A stretch of DNA of 64,000 nucleotides, taken from Luteibacter sp. SG786 (GTDB taxonomy: Bacteria; Pseudomonadota; Gammaproteobacteria; Xanthomonadales; Rhodanobacteraceae). Below, in pieces: positions 39,265 through 47,666 of this stretch. A program made the translations under genes and the position numbers. The notes under the pieces were generated by a model. It was not told where the DNA came from. It searched no databases and worked only from the letters and a program-made list of their open reading frames with translations. The stretch's first letter is position 1. Every line of letters begins with the position of its first letter. The stretch spans positions 1,612,001-1,676,000 of the forward strand of contig NZ_JAAOYX010000001.1 of assembly GCF_011759605.1 (NCBI RefSeq), written 5' to 3'.

Positions 39265-39349
39265 CTGTGGGAGCCGGCTCCGCCGGCGATCCCGCGGCAG
39301 CGGGCAAGGCCGCCGCCAGCACCCATCGCCGCTGAAGCGGCTCCCACAC
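39265..39349 (-). repeat. 85-bp REP element (GTGGGAGCC type), right of parC
   Basis: Inverted copy of the element at 36787-36871, with eight differences in 85 bases, placed about 95 bases upstream of the parC start. Facing arms read CTGTGGGAGCCGGCTCCGCC and GCTGAAGCGGCTCCCACAC. Confidence 0.9.
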
Positions 39350-39428
39350 AACGCTCGCACGCTTGTGGGGAAACCTCTGTGCTTGGGAGGGCTTCTGAAA
39401 AAGACAGTTGCTCTCACAAAAGTGCCGC

Positions 39429-40466
39429 TCAGTTCAGCGGCCTGCCCGCGTCCACGTCCTTCAGGAACTTGATCAGGCCCGTGAAGTAGGTTTTCTGATC
39501 GTCGTACATCGCCAGGTGCGAACCCTGGGGGCACAGGAGGAAGCGGGCATCCGGCATCTTCTTGGCCATGGCGGCCATGTACTTCGGGTCCATGGTGTCG
39601 TACTGCGCGCCGATCACCAGCGTCGGCACCTTGATGGTCTTCAATGCCTCGCTACGGTCCCAGTGCAGCAGCTTGCCGCTTGCGCCCAGTTCGCTGGGTC
39701 CCTGCATCGAGACGTAGATCTGCTCGTTGATGTGACCGAAGGCGCGTTCCACCGGTTCCGGCCACTGCGCGGCGGGCATGCGAAGGATGTGCTTTTCGTA
39801 GTGCATGGGCATCAGGATGGCCATGTACGCCGGATCCTGGGTCTTGTGCTCGGCCTCGAGACGCTTCACCTCGGCCAGCTTCTTCGGGTCCATGGCTGGC
39901 ATCAGCACCTTGCTGGCGTATTCGTTGTACGCCGGAATGCTGTCCATCATGTTCGAGATGATCAGGCCCTTCAGGTGTTGCGGGTACTTCAGCGCGTACT
40001 CGATGGCCAGCACGCCGCCCCAGGAATGCCCGAGGACGAAGAAGTTGTCCTTGTCCAGGTGCAGCGCCTTGCGCACCTGCTCCACCTCGTCGACGAAGCG
40101 CGGGATTTCCCACAGCGAAGGGTCGGTGGGCTTGTCGCTGAAGGCCGAGCCGAGCTGGTCGTAGTAGTAGTACTCGATGCCCGCACCGGGGAAATAGCTG
40201 TCGAACGCTTCGAAGTACTCGTGCGTTGCGCCCGGGCCGCCATGCAGCAAGAGGACCTTGATCGTCGGGTTGTTGCCCACCCGCTTCGTCCAGACCCGGA
40301 ACTTGCCCTTGGGCGTGTCGATGACGATGGACTTCTGGCCGCCCGAAAGCACGTCATCGCGACCGGTGTTGTCGAAGTACGAGCTGGTGCCGGCCGCGGG
40401 CGGCGTTGCGGCGTGCGCACAAAGCGCGGCGAAGGCAAACAGGGCGGCAATGACGAGGCGGCGCAT
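39429..40466 (-). CDS. Exported proline iminopeptidase-family alpha/beta hydrolase
   Basis: The 345-residue precursor has a Sec signal (MRRLVIAALFAFAALCAHAA). The mature part is an S33-type alpha/beta hydrolase: oxyanion-hole motif LLLHGGPGATHEY, nucleophile elbow GHSWGGVLAIEYA, the acid in GAQYDTMDP and the catalytic His in PQGSHLAMYDD. Relatives remove N-terminal proline or hydrolyse other small amides and esters; the substrate here is unknown. It lies between parC and a nuclease-like gene on the same strand, separated from the latter by a strong hairpin. Confidence 0.86.
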   Translation of the reverse strand: MRRLVIAALFAFAALCAHAATPPAAGTSSYFDNTGRDDVLSGGQKSIVIDTPKGKFRVWTKRVGNNPTIKVLLLHGGPGATHEYFEAFDSYFPGAGIEYYYYDQLGSAFSDKPTDPSLWEIPRFVDEVEQVRKALHLDKDNFFVLGHSWGGVLAIEYALKYPQHLKGLIISNMMDSIPAYNEYASKVLMPAMDPKKLAEVKRLEAEHKTQDPAYMAILMPMHYEKHILRMPAAQWPEPVERAFGHINEQIYVSMQGPSELGASGKLLHWDRSEALKTIKVPTLVIGAQYDTMDPKYMAAMAKKMPDARFLLCPQGSHLAMYDDQKTYFTGLIKFLKDVDAGRPLN

Positions 40467-40556
40467 GGGCGTACTCCGGCTAGGGTGGCCGCATCATCCC
40501 CGGGTGGCCCCGGGTGGGCAACCCTCAAACGGGGGCCGGGCGACAGGCACGACGAG

Positions 40557-40606
40557 CCGGAGAAGGGCGCTGGTCTGACGTGTACGGACAAGCGCATCTT
40601 CTCCGG
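40557..40606. other. Strong inverted repeat between two exported hydrolase genes
   Basis: CCGGAGAAG-g-GCGCT (40557-40571) pairs with AGCGC-at-CTTCTCCGG (40591-40606), a 14-pair stem with a 19-base loop, 12 bases after the stop of the endonuclease-like gene. There is no U tract, so it may stabilise a 3' end rather than terminate. Confidence 0.6.
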
Positions 40607-40617
40607 GGTCGAATGAT

Positions 40618-41448
40618 TCAAAGCTCGAAGGTCGCCTGCACCGGGAAATGATCCGACGGATAGCGTCCGTCCTTCGATGTCGTGATCGTCTCCACGGACT
40701 TGGCCGTTACGCCACTGGAGAGGATCCAGTCGATGCGCTTGGTTGGCTTGCCGGTGAAGTTGTGGAAGGTTTCCGCCGGGCCTTCGCGCTTCGGCGCGGT
40801 TTCCCAGGCGTCTTTCAGCGACGCCGTGAGCTCCTTGTGCGCTTCGCCGTCGGGGCCGGTGTTGAAGTCGCCGGTGACGATCACCGGAACACCCTTGGGG
40901 AGTTTGGCAATCCATGCCGCGAGCAGTTTGCCGCAACGCGTGCGGATGTCCTCGTCCTGGTCGCGGTAGGGCAGGTGGGTGTCCAGCAGATAGAACTGCT
41001 TGTGGTCGGAAAGCCGTTCGAACAAAGCCCAGTTCACCATGCGGGGCATGGGGTTGCCCCAGTCCATGGTGCCGGGCTTGTCCGGCGTGCTGGAAAACCA
41101 GAAGTCGCCGGACTTGATGAGCTTCAAGGCGTCCTTGCGATAGAAGATGCCCATGTGTTCGTCGGTGTGCTTGCCGTAGCGATCGCGTCCGAACCACGTG
41201 TATTCCGGAAGGCGCTCGACGGTGTCGTCGCCCTGCTGCTTGTACAGTTCCTGCGTGCCGATGACGTCGGGATGCATTTGCCGGATGGTGTCGGCGAAGA
41301 GATCGCGGCGGAATTCCCATCCGTTGGGACCGTCCTTGCCTGTCATGGTGCGCACGTTGAACGTCATCACTTTCAGTTCCGCGGCGACCGAAGGCAGCGC
41401 GAAGGCGGCGACGGCGGCGGCGAAGAAGAGTCGGGAAAGGCGAGTCAT
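40618..41448 (-). CDS. Exported endonuclease/exonuclease/phosphatase-family protein
   Basis: The 276-residue precursor begins with a signal peptide (MTRLSRLFFAAAVAAFALPS, cleavage near VAA). The rest has the EEP/DNase-I-like fold: LKVMTFNVRTM, DVIGTQELYKQQ with the metal-binding Glu, HLPYRDQDEDIR, VTGDFNTGPDG and the terminal SDHFPVQA catalytic His. Such proteins may be nucleases, sphingomyelinase-like or phosphatases; substrate cannot be told from sequence. The ATG at 41448 begins the signal; the in-frame extension to 41520 is rejected. Confidence 0.84.
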   Translation of the reverse strand: MTRLSRLFFAAAVAAFALPSVAAELKVMTFNVRTMTGKDGPNGWEFRRDLFADTIRQMHPDVIGTQELYKQQGDDTVERLPEYTWFGRDRYGKHTDEHMGIFYRKDALKLIKSGDFWFSSTPDKPGTMDWGNPMPRMVNWALFERLSDHKQFYLLDTHLPYRDQDEDIRTRCGKLLAAWIAKLPKGVPVIVTGDFNTGPDGEAHKELTASLKDAWETAPKREGPAETFHNFTGKPTKRIDWILSSGVTAKSVETITTSKDGRYPSDHFPVQATFEL

Positions 41449-41570
41449 GGGCTCCGGCTTCTTGGGGACGAGCATCCGACTATAACGTCGGATGGAGCGC
41501 TTTTTTGCCGCGCAGTGCACATGCTCCCGATGTGGGATGATTCGTTTCTTTCGACAAGTCGTTGCCTCCG

Positions 41571-42035
41571 ATGGAAAAAGAAGCCAAGCGGGAAAAACTT
41601 TCGAATGGCCGCAAGGCGGTCATCGCCGTGGTGGCAGCGGCCTTCATCGCTTCCGCTACCACCGCCATGCTCGCCTTCACCGCGTCGCACCGTGCGCGCG
41701 AGAGGGATGCGAAGGCGCTGGCGGCCGACACGGCCGACCTGCGTGGCGAATTGGCCACATGGCAGACCAGGGTTCGCGAAGCCACGAACGCCGCCCCCTC
41801 GGATCGCCAGCCCTACGTGGACAGACTCGTCGGCCAGACGCAGGGCCTTTCGCTCTGGAAGCCGCGCACGCCCTGCGGCCAGACAGCACGCGACAGCCTT
41901 GTGCGGGCGATGGAAGATCATGCGGGCGCCCTGTTGCGTGGCGAAAGTGCGCCAGTCGACGCCGGCGAGTCCAATGCATTGAACATGGCCCTGCGCGAGT
42001 GCGAAGCGGGGCGAGGCAGGGACGTCGACGGCTGA
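41571..42035 (+). CDS. Hypothetical protein with one membrane helix
   Basis: Not recognised. The 154-residue product has a charged N-terminus (MEKEAKREKLSNGRKA), one membrane helix (VIAVVAAAFIASATTAMLAF, about 17-36), then a periplasmic helical, alanine- and arginine-rich part with a likely coiled-coil (RERDAKALAADTADLRGEL). Two cysteines occur late. The ATG at 41571 is used; a TTG nine bases upstream is less likely. It is divergent from the nuclease-like gene. Confidence 0.6.
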   Translation: MEKEAKREKLSNGRKAVIAVVAAAFIASATTAMLAFTASHRARERDAKALAADTADLRGELATWQTRVREATNAAPSDRQPYVDRLVGQTQGLSLWKPRTPCGQTARDSLVRAMEDHAGALLRGESAPVDAGESNALNMALRECEAGRGRDVDG

Positions 42036-42096
42036 ACGGTTACGCCGACGTAACAACATTCATGGTAACGGTGCGTATTCGAAAGAGGCACCATCC

Positions 42097-42336
42097 ATGA
42101 ACGACGCAGGCCGTCCGTTCCGCATCTTCATCTTCTATCCGGGCATGAACGAGCGCGTCTGGCGTGTCCTGCTGCCCGGCGGGGCGAAGCATCTCTTTCC
42201 TACCGAAGGCAGGGCCGTGGAGTTTGCGCTGGCGTCTGCTTCCTCGGCGACGGCAGGCCGCATGCGCCGTGTGGAAGTGCTGAAAGAGACGCTGTCCGGC
42301 GGCTGGATGGTGCTGGCGCGTCCGGCCGCGCAGTAG
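42097..42336 (+). CDS. Small conserved-looking hypothetical protein
   Basis: A 79-residue protein with no signal or membrane segment, starting MNDAGRPFRIFIFYPGMNER. It has alternating strand-like and helical segments (WRVLLPGG, then GRAVEFALASASSATAG, then RRVEVLKETLSGGWMVL), which recalls DUF2188-like stress-associated folds, but I cannot assign it. Composition and codon bias are normal for the window. An inverted repeat GTTACG-ccga-CGTAAC (42039-42054) lies upstream. It converges on panE. Confidence 0.55.
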   Translation: MNDAGRPFRIFIFYPGMNERVWRVLLPGGAKHLFPTEGRAVEFALASASSATAGRMRRVEVLKETLSGGWMVLARPAAQ

Positions 42337-42344
42337 CGTCGGAA

Positions 42345-43241
42345 TCACCCGGGGCCATCGCTCGCGGCCGCGAGAAGCGGCAGCAACACATCACTGATGG
42401 GGGTCGGGATGCCGCGGGCCCGGCCACGACGCGAGATGACACCGTTACGGGTATCCCATTCGAGCGGTTTGCCTGCTTCCCGATCCGTGAGGATGGACGT
42501 GCCCATATCCGCCGGCGACGCAAGAAACCTGTCGAGGATCGCCTGCGGCACCTCGTCGCCAAGTTCGGCACCTTCGGCGCGGGCCACGGCAAGACACTCC
42601 TGCAGATAGGCGAGGGTGAGCCTGGAGATATCGGCCCGGGTGAACATCCCCGAGCGGCGATGCGTAAGCGCCATGAGTCCGGCCGCCGCGTTCTGCAGCA
42701 GCTTGCGCCAAGCCAGGGATCTGAAATCCGTGGCGAGCTCGACGACACACCGGGTGTTTCGCAATGCTTCTGCGATCAGGCGGGAAGGGGGTGTGTCCGG
42801 CAAGCTGAGGCGCACGTCGCCGCGCAAGCGCACGGAGCCATCGGTCTGCGTCTGCGCAGGAAACCACACGACAGCGGGAACGACCTTGCCGGATGGAACG
42901 TGCGGGGAGACCGCCTCCAATTGTTCGACGCCGTTTTGCAGAACGCACACAACCGTCTCCGGCCCGGTCAACGCGGCGAGCCAGCCTGCCGCCGCCTCGG
43001 TCTGTGTCGCCTTGACGGCGAAAAAGACGATATCGACCGCGCGGCCGATCTGTTCCGGATCGGTCCGGACAGGGCCGGGAACGGTGACGAGGCGGTCGCC
43101 ATCGTGAAACGTCAGAGAGTCGCGTGATGTGCGGCCGCAGAGCACGGGTGTGCGGCCAGCCTCCTGCATGACTCCCGCCATGGTGGTGCCAATCGCACCG
43201 GGGCCGACGATAGCGACGGACATCATGGCTTCTGTATCCAA
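42345..43241 (-). CDS. 2-dehydropantoate 2-reductase family protein
   Basis: The 298-residue product has the PanE/ApbA architecture: an N-terminal Rossmann motif VAIVGPGAIGTTMAGVM, DIVFFAVKATQTEAAAGWL, VVCVLQNGVEQLE with the conserved Asn, and a C-terminal domain with WRKLLQNAAAGLMAL. PanE reduces ketopantoate to pantoate with NADPH; paralogues act on other 2-keto acids. The TTG at 43241 is favoured as start because AGGAGG lies exactly six bases upstream; ATG codons at 43226 and 43223 have no such site. It is divergent from an RpiR regulator, so its true substrate may be something else. Confidence 0.85.
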   Translation of the reverse strand: MDTEAMMSVAIVGPGAIGTTMAGVMQEAGRTPVLCGRTSRDSLTFHDGDRLVTVPGPVRTDPEQIGRAVDIVFFAVKATQTEAAAGWLAALTGPETVVCVLQNGVEQLEAVSPHVPSGKVVPAVVWFPAQTQTDGSVRLRGDVRLSLPDTPPSRLIAEALRNTRCVVELATDFRSLAWRKLLQNAAAGLMALTHRRSGMFTRADISRLTLAYLQECLAVARAEGAELGDEVPQAILDRFLASPADMGTSILTDREAGKPLEWDTRNGVISRRGRARGIPTPISDVLLPLLAAASDGPG

Positions 43242-43306
43242 GTAGGGCCTCCTTTGGCTCCGCCGCAGCCGCCGGTCCGGGCGACGGTTGCGGCGTCGGC
43301 TGCGCG

Positions 43307-43322
43307 AGGTAATATATTACCT
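43307..43322. promoter_or_regulatory. 16-bp perfect palindrome before the RpiR-family gene
   Basis: AGGTAATATATTACCT abuts the ATG at 43323. RpiR/HexR-type regulators bind palindromes with TAAT/ATTA halves, so this is a likely autoregulatory operator controlling the divergent panE-like gene too. A TTGCGG box 16 bases upstream of TAATAT would make it overlap the -10. Confidence 0.65.
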
Positions 43323-44207
43323 ATGAACACAGAATATGGTAATGAAATTACAGGCGACGAAGAGCGCCTGGGGCAATGGATCGGAAGCATCCAGGCTCGC
43401 AGTGGCGATCTTCCTGCCAGCGAGGCGAAGGTCATCGCCCTCCTTCTTGCCGATCCCTTGTTCGTCGGCGTGAGTACCGTGGCGCAAGTGGCCGCTCGTG
43501 CCGGGGTATCGCCACCGAGCGTGGTTCGCGCCGCACGTGCGATCGGATTCGGCGGGTTCACCGAACTCAAGATCGAGATCGCCCGCGCACGCGGAACAAC
43601 GCGGTTCTTCGCGCCGCCTGAAGCGCTCGCACCGGGCGCGACATCGGCCGCGGTGCTGGAAACCTCCATTCGCGCAGGCACCGACGCTCTGACCGCGCTC
43701 GCTGGGGCCATGGAACTCTCGGCGTTCGACAAGGCGGTCGCCACGCTCCTGGCCGCGCGGCAAGTGCTGGTGTTCGGGGCAGCCTCTTCGGCAACGGTGG
43801 CCGCCGACGCGGTGTTCCGCCTGCGCGCGGTGGGCGTGACGACCATAGGCATCGCGGATCACCTCTCGGCCATGATCGCGGCGCGTCTTCTTGGTCCCGG
43901 CGATGTCATGCTCGCCGTCAGCTCGACAGGCCGCACCTCCACAACGCTTGCCGTTGCCGATGCGGCTTCTTCCGCCGGAGCCCCGCTCATTGCCATCACC
44001 AACCAGTACAGCACGCCGTTGGCGAATCTCGCCGACGTCGCGCTGGTCGTTGGGGGTGCGCCATTGCCGGCGCAGATGGCCGCGGCGGGGAGCCGACTGG
44101 CCCAGCTTGTCGTCGTCGACGCGCTGGTCGCCGCCGTCGCGCTGCGCGATTCGGAGCGGAGCGCAAGGGCAGAGCGTGCAGGTATCGATCTGCCCGACAT
44201 CTCCTGA
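43323..44207 (+). CDS. MurR/RpiR-family transcriptional regulator
   Basis: The 294-residue protein has an N-terminal HTH_6 domain (LPASEAKVIALLL, then STVAQVAARAGVSPPSVVR, about 30-90) and a C-terminal SIS phosphosugar-binding domain (VLVFGAASSATVAADAVF, then VMLAVSSTGRTSTTLAVADAA). Such regulators respond to sugar phosphates or amino sugars. It starts at 43323 directly after a palindrome, with no Shine-Dalgarno at proper spacing. Its stop overlaps the start of an EamA transporter (TGATG), so they form one unit and the transporter may carry the regulator's ligand precursor. Confidence 0.9.
   Translation: MNTEYGNEITGDEERLGQWIGSIQARSGDLPASEAKVIALLLADPLFVGVSTVAQVAARAGVSPPSVVRAARAIGFGGFTELKIEIARARGTTRFFAPPEALAPGATSAAVLETSIRAGTDALTALAGAMELSAFDKAVATLLAARQVLVFGAASSATVAADAVFRLRAVGVTTIGIADHLSAMIAARLLGPGDVMLAVSSTGRTSTTLAVADAASSAGAPLIAITNQYSTPLANLADVALVVGGAPLPAQMAAAGSRLAQLVVVDALVAAVALRDSERSARAERAGIDLPDIS
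43339..43351. promoter_or_regulatory. Second TAAT/ATTA palindrome, inside the RpiR coding start
   Basis: GTAAT-GAA-ATTAC lies 17 bases into the gene and shares its half-sites with the palindrome at 43307-43322. It may be a second operator half for the same regulator. Confidence 0.45.
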
Positions 44208-45073
44208 TGCAGCCCACCATCGTCGCGATGGTCCTTGCCGCGGCGGTTGCGCATGCGGTGTGGAACCTCGCCTCGAAGTACAAGCGGGGCGATACCTTGC
44301 TGTTCGTGTGGGCCTATACCTGTGTGTCGGTCCTGTGGTGCGTCCCGGCCGCCATCGTCCTCATGGCAAAAGAGCCGCTGGCGCTCGACTGGCGCCTCGC
44401 GGTGGGTGCGGCAGTCTCGGCCGCGCTGCACGTCGCATACTCCATGGCCTTGCAAGCCGGATACGATCGGGCCGAGCTCGGCGTGGTCTATCCGATAGCC
44501 CGCGGCACCGCGCCGATGCTCACGATGGTGTGCGCGGTCCTTCTGCTGGGGGAACGGCTCACTATAGTGGCCGCACTCGGCGCGCTCCTCATTGTCGCGG
44601 GCATCCTCGTCGTTACCGGCAACCCGTTTGGAAGCGGGAGCCACCGACCGCTGCAGGGAACGTTGTGGGGTGCGGCCACCGGTGCCACCATCGCCAGCTA
44701 TACGCTATGGGACAGCTATTCGGTGACATCGTGGCATTTGCCACCCGTGGGCTACTACGCCGGCACGCTGCTGTTGCAGCTCATGATCCTGACCCCTGCC
44801 GCGTTGCGCCGCCGGCATCGGGCATCGGAGGCGTTACGCGCAGACGCCATGCCGATCGTTATCGTGGCCGTCTTTTCGCCGCTCGCATACATGCTCGTTC
44901 TCACGGCCATGCAGAGTGCCCCCGTGGCGCTTGTTGCGCCGCTGCGCGAGTCGTCGATCGTCGTCGGCGCCCTTCTCGGATACTGGCTCTTCCGCGAAAA
45001 CCATCTCGCGCGCCGTATTGGCGGGGCGGTGGTCGTGCTGGCCGGGATCGCTGCGATCAGTTCGTGTCGATAG
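44207..45073 (+). CDS. EamA-family (DMT superfamily) transporter
   Basis: The 288-residue inner-membrane protein has about ten hydrophobic helices in two EamA repeats (each about 140 residues; the second begins near GTLWGAATGATIASY). Conserved-type segments are GVVYPIARGTAPML and APVALVAPLRESSIVVGALLG. DMT exporters handle amino acids, nucleosides, sugars or drugs; the substrate is unknown. Translational coupling to the RpiR-family regulator indicates a shared function. Its 3' end overlaps the convergent alpha-galactosidase gene by 17 bases. Confidence 0.9.
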   Translation: MQPTIVAMVLAAAVAHAVWNLASKYKRGDTLLFVWAYTCVSVLWCVPAAIVLMAKEPLALDWRLAVGAAVSAALHVAYSMALQAGYDRAELGVVYPIARGTAPMLTMVCAVLLLGERLTIVAALGALLIVAGILVVTGNPFGSGSHRPLQGTLWGAATGATIASYTLWDSYSVTSWHLPPVGYYAGTLLLQLMILTPAALRRRHRASEALRADAMPIVIVAVFSPLAYMLVLTAMQSAPVALVAPLRESSIVVGALLGYWLFRENHLARRIGGAVVVLAGIAAISSCR

Positions 45074-46280
45074 GGGCAGGGGTTACGCGCAACAGAGCGA
45101 CACCATGGCGAGGCACCGAGCCGGTGAAGGCACTGCCCGGCGTAACGGCAGCGTGTCGCCAAAGGTCGCGTGCGGCCGCTCCGTGGCCGAAGCGGTCGCC
45201 CAAGCGCCGCCAATCCAGGTCGACCTTGGCGGCTTGCTCGCCCAGGTTGAAAAAGCCCACGACGATCGACCCATCGCTCATGTCACGCACGAGCACTTCG
45301 ACCTCGCCACGCGTCTCCAGGCGTCGGGCGGGCGTTCCGGCAGGATCCTGATCCACCGCGATCACTTCGCGGTTGAGCAGGATCTCTTTCGTGACGGCAT
45401 CCATGCTGCGCAGGTCGTTACCGGCCAGCAGCGGTGCGGGAAGGATGGACCACAGGCTCATCTGTGTGCGGTATTCGTCCGCGGTCATGCCACCGTTGCC
45501 GATCTCGAGCATGTCCGGATCGTTCCAGTGGCCAGGCCCCGACCACGCGGTGAGATCCAGTTGCCGAAAGCCGCGCTTCGACATGGATTCCCAGTTGTCA
45601 CTGATGTCGGGCGTCGTGCGCCACATGTTCGCGCCCGTCTGCGGGCCCCACTTCCAGATGTCGAAGTCGCCGGATTGCGAGAGGCTGTACACGATGGGGC
45701 GGCCGGTCTTGCGCAGCGCATGACCCATGCGCCGAAAAAGCGCTTCCTGGTTCTCGCGCGTTACCGGATAGAGAAGGGTGGCTCCGCAGTAATCGTATTT
45801 CAGGAAGTCGACGCCCCATGCCGCGAACGTGCGAGCGTCCTGATCCTCGTGGCCATAACTGCCGGCGAACCCGGCGCACGTCTTCGCGCCGGGCGAAGAG
45901 TAAATGCCAAGCTTCAAACCACGCGCGTGCACGTAAGCCGCCAGTGCGGACATGTCACGGAATTTCTCGTTCGGTTGAATCGCGCCGGAGGCGTCGCGCC
46001 CGCCTTCCCAGGTGTCGTCGATGTTGACGTACACGTACCCCGCGTCGCGCATGCCCGTGGCGACCATCGCGTCCGCCATATCGCGCACCTCGGCGGCGGT
46101 GATGCGGCCTGCGAAGTGATTCCAGCTGTTCCAACCCATCGGGGGCGTCTGCGCCAGTCCGTTGGCGGGAACGGCGTCCTTTGCGGGGACGTTCGTCGGT
46201 GCCGCGGCTGCAAGGAGGTTCCAGCTCGACACCGCGGCCAAAAGCCCAATGAAGAAGCGAGCGGTTTGGCCTAGCGTCAT
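45057..46280 (-). CDS. Exported GH27 alpha-galactosidase
   Basis: The 407-residue precursor begins with a signal peptide (about 1-27). The mature protein is a glycoside hydrolase family 27 (beta/alpha)8 barrel: PPMGWNSWNHFAGRI, YVNIDDTWEGGRD, the nucleophile Asp in FLKYDYCGAT and the acid/base Asp in GHWNDPDMLEIG, followed by a C-terminal beta domain (GEVEVLVRDMSDGSIVVGFF). GH27 enzymes release alpha-galactose, or sometimes alpha-GalNAc or beta-arabinopyranose. GAGG lies seven bases before the ATG at 46280. Plant-derived galactosides are a likely substrate in soil; this is inference. Confidence 0.92.
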   Translation of the reverse strand: MTLGQTARFFIGLLAAVSSWNLLAAAAPTNVPAKDAVPANGLAQTPPMGWNSWNHFAGRITAAEVRDMADAMVATGMRDAGYVYVNIDDTWEGGRDASGAIQPNEKFRDMSALAAYVHARGLKLGIYSSPGAKTCAGFAGSYGHEDQDARTFAAWGVDFLKYDYCGATLLYPVTRENQEALFRRMGHALRKTGRPIVYSLSQSGDFDIWKWGPQTGANMWRTTPDISDNWESMSKRGFRQLDLTAWSGPGHWNDPDMLEIGNGGMTADEYRTQMSLWSILPAPLLAGNDLRSMDAVTKEILLNREVIAVDQDPAGTPARRLETRGEVEVLVRDMSDGSIVVGFFNLGEQAAKVDLDWRRLGDRFGHGAAARDLWRHAAVTPGSAFTGSVPRHGVALLRVTPAPIDTN

Positions 46281-46386
46281 GCGGCGTCCTCGGAAAGGTG
46301 GGCGGTATCGCATGGTAGCGGATACGCCGCGATCGGCTGGCGGGGCGAATATCGAGAGTCCCTGGAGCGGGTCGTGCCTGTCCAGC

Positions 46387-47253
46387 TCATGCGGTGGCTA
46401 CGTCGACATCCTTTCTTCTTGTCCAGACGAAGACTGCCAGTACGAACAACACCAGCGGCAGGGCTACACCGGATTCATCGATGGCGTAGGCGGTGACATC
46501 ACCGTGGGGTGTGGTCAACGGAGCGAAATAAGCCTGGTTCCAAAGGTTGATGCCGGCATGGGCAATCGCTCCGGTCCACAGGCTGCCGGAACGCTGGCGC
46601 ACCCAAGCCATGATCACCGCGAGACTCAGCACCTCGACGACGAAGCAGGGAACGGCAAACCACAACGGCGTGGCGGACGCGTAGTTCGAGAAGAAGATGA
46701 TGGGAAAGTGCCAGACCGCCCATGCGACACCGGTGAGCAAAGCGCCCCGTGTAAATCCGTACCGAGCATGCAGCGCGGGTGAGAGAAAACCGCGCCAACC
46801 GATTTCTTCGCCCAGGGAGCTGGCGACCCCGCGAACGAAGCCTGTCGAAGCCAGGAGTGCGAACCAGCCGACGACGATTGTCCACGTCGAGGCGTTCGGC
46901 CAAGCCAGTGTGGTTCGCAGCGATGCCACGGTTGCCGGATTGGGAAACCCGCCCAGGCCGACCGCATAGACAAGCCCATATGCGACAACACAGACAGCTA
47001 ACGGCCACAGATAGGAAACGATTTGCCAGCGCCAGCGCCCCCAGGTCCAGCCAAGCGAGGCAATGGGACGGCCGGTGATCCAGCAGGTCAGCAGCGCGGC
47101 GATACCCGGCCCCCACATGCTCCCTACGGCGTAAGCGCCTCGCCCGCCGGCGGAGTCGCCCGTGGCAATCCCCAAAGCCCAGAAGGGGGCGGTGGTGAGG
47201 CATGTCAGACCGAGAAAGAGAAAGATTTGGCGCTTGGACGGCATTTCGGGCAT
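46387..47253 (-). CDS. CPBP-family intramembrane metalloprotease
   Basis: The 288-residue membrane protein has about seven or eight hydrophobic segments and the three CPBP/Rce1 motifs: EEIGWRGFLSPAL (EExxxR type), WAVWHFPIIFFSN and HAGINLWNQ. In bacteria such enzymes are implicated in bacteriocin immunity or processing, but most are uncharacterised. The ATG at 47253 is chosen; an open frame to 47373 runs through an upstream palindrome and is rejected. It follows a 450-base region without genes. Confidence 0.85.
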   Translation of the reverse strand: MPEMPSKRQIFLFLGLTCLTTAPFWALGIATGDSAGGRGAYAVGSMWGPGIAALLTCWITGRPIASLGWTWGRWRWQIVSYLWPLAVCVVAYGLVYAVGLGGFPNPATVASLRTTLAWPNASTWTIVVGWFALLASTGFVRGVASSLGEEIGWRGFLSPALHARYGFTRGALLTGVAWAVWHFPIIFFSNYASATPLWFAVPCFVVEVLSLAVIMAWVRQRSGSLWTGAIAHAGINLWNQAYFAPLTTPHGDVTAYAIDESGVALPLVLFVLAVFVWTRRKDVDVATA

Positions 47254-47332
47254 GCGGGCGGATCTCGGGAAGGGGCGGCGATAGCGGCTGTAGCGCGGAA
47301 AAGATGGAGCGAAAGTGGGATCACGTCGCGTG

Positions 47333-47350
47333 CTACCTACTAGAAGGTAG
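47333..47350. promoter_or_regulatory. 18-bp palindrome upstream of the CPBP protease gene
   Basis: CTACCT-ACTAGA-AGGTAG lies 80 bases before the CPBP gene. On the minus strand a GATAAT (47352-47357) sits just upstream, so the palindrome would overlap the transcription start and could be a repressor operator of TetR-type spacing. Confidence 0.45.
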
Positions 47351-47666
47351 ATTATCTTAAGGGGCGCCGTCAATCTGTTGGGGAGCGAACGGCTCCGAAC
47401 TCCTGTTGTGCGACCTGTGGGAGCGCCGACCGATCTCGTTCCCAGGCAAATGCGGCTGCATCGTTAGTCTCTCGGTCGAAGAGCAGCTCAAGCATTGATC
47501 CGACGATAAACGCCGCGCGCGGTAATCAGACGACTCGTTGAGAGCGGTGCCTTCGCCCCTCAATGCGGTAACGACTAGCAGCGAATGAGGAGTCATGCTT
47601 GCCCACGTATGCCGGTGCCTGCGGTCGTCGCTTACGCAAAGTCGCAACACAGCGGCAATACAAACG
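47351..47666. other. Intergenic stretch without recognisable genes
   Basis: About 315 bases between the CPBP promoter region and the tRNA-Phe terminator. It contains one lone REP-like arm (CTGTGGGAGCGCC near 47412). An open minus-strand frame crosses it but runs into the terminator and tRNA, so it is not accepted as coding. No attachment-site duplication or integrase was seen. Confidence 0.6.
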
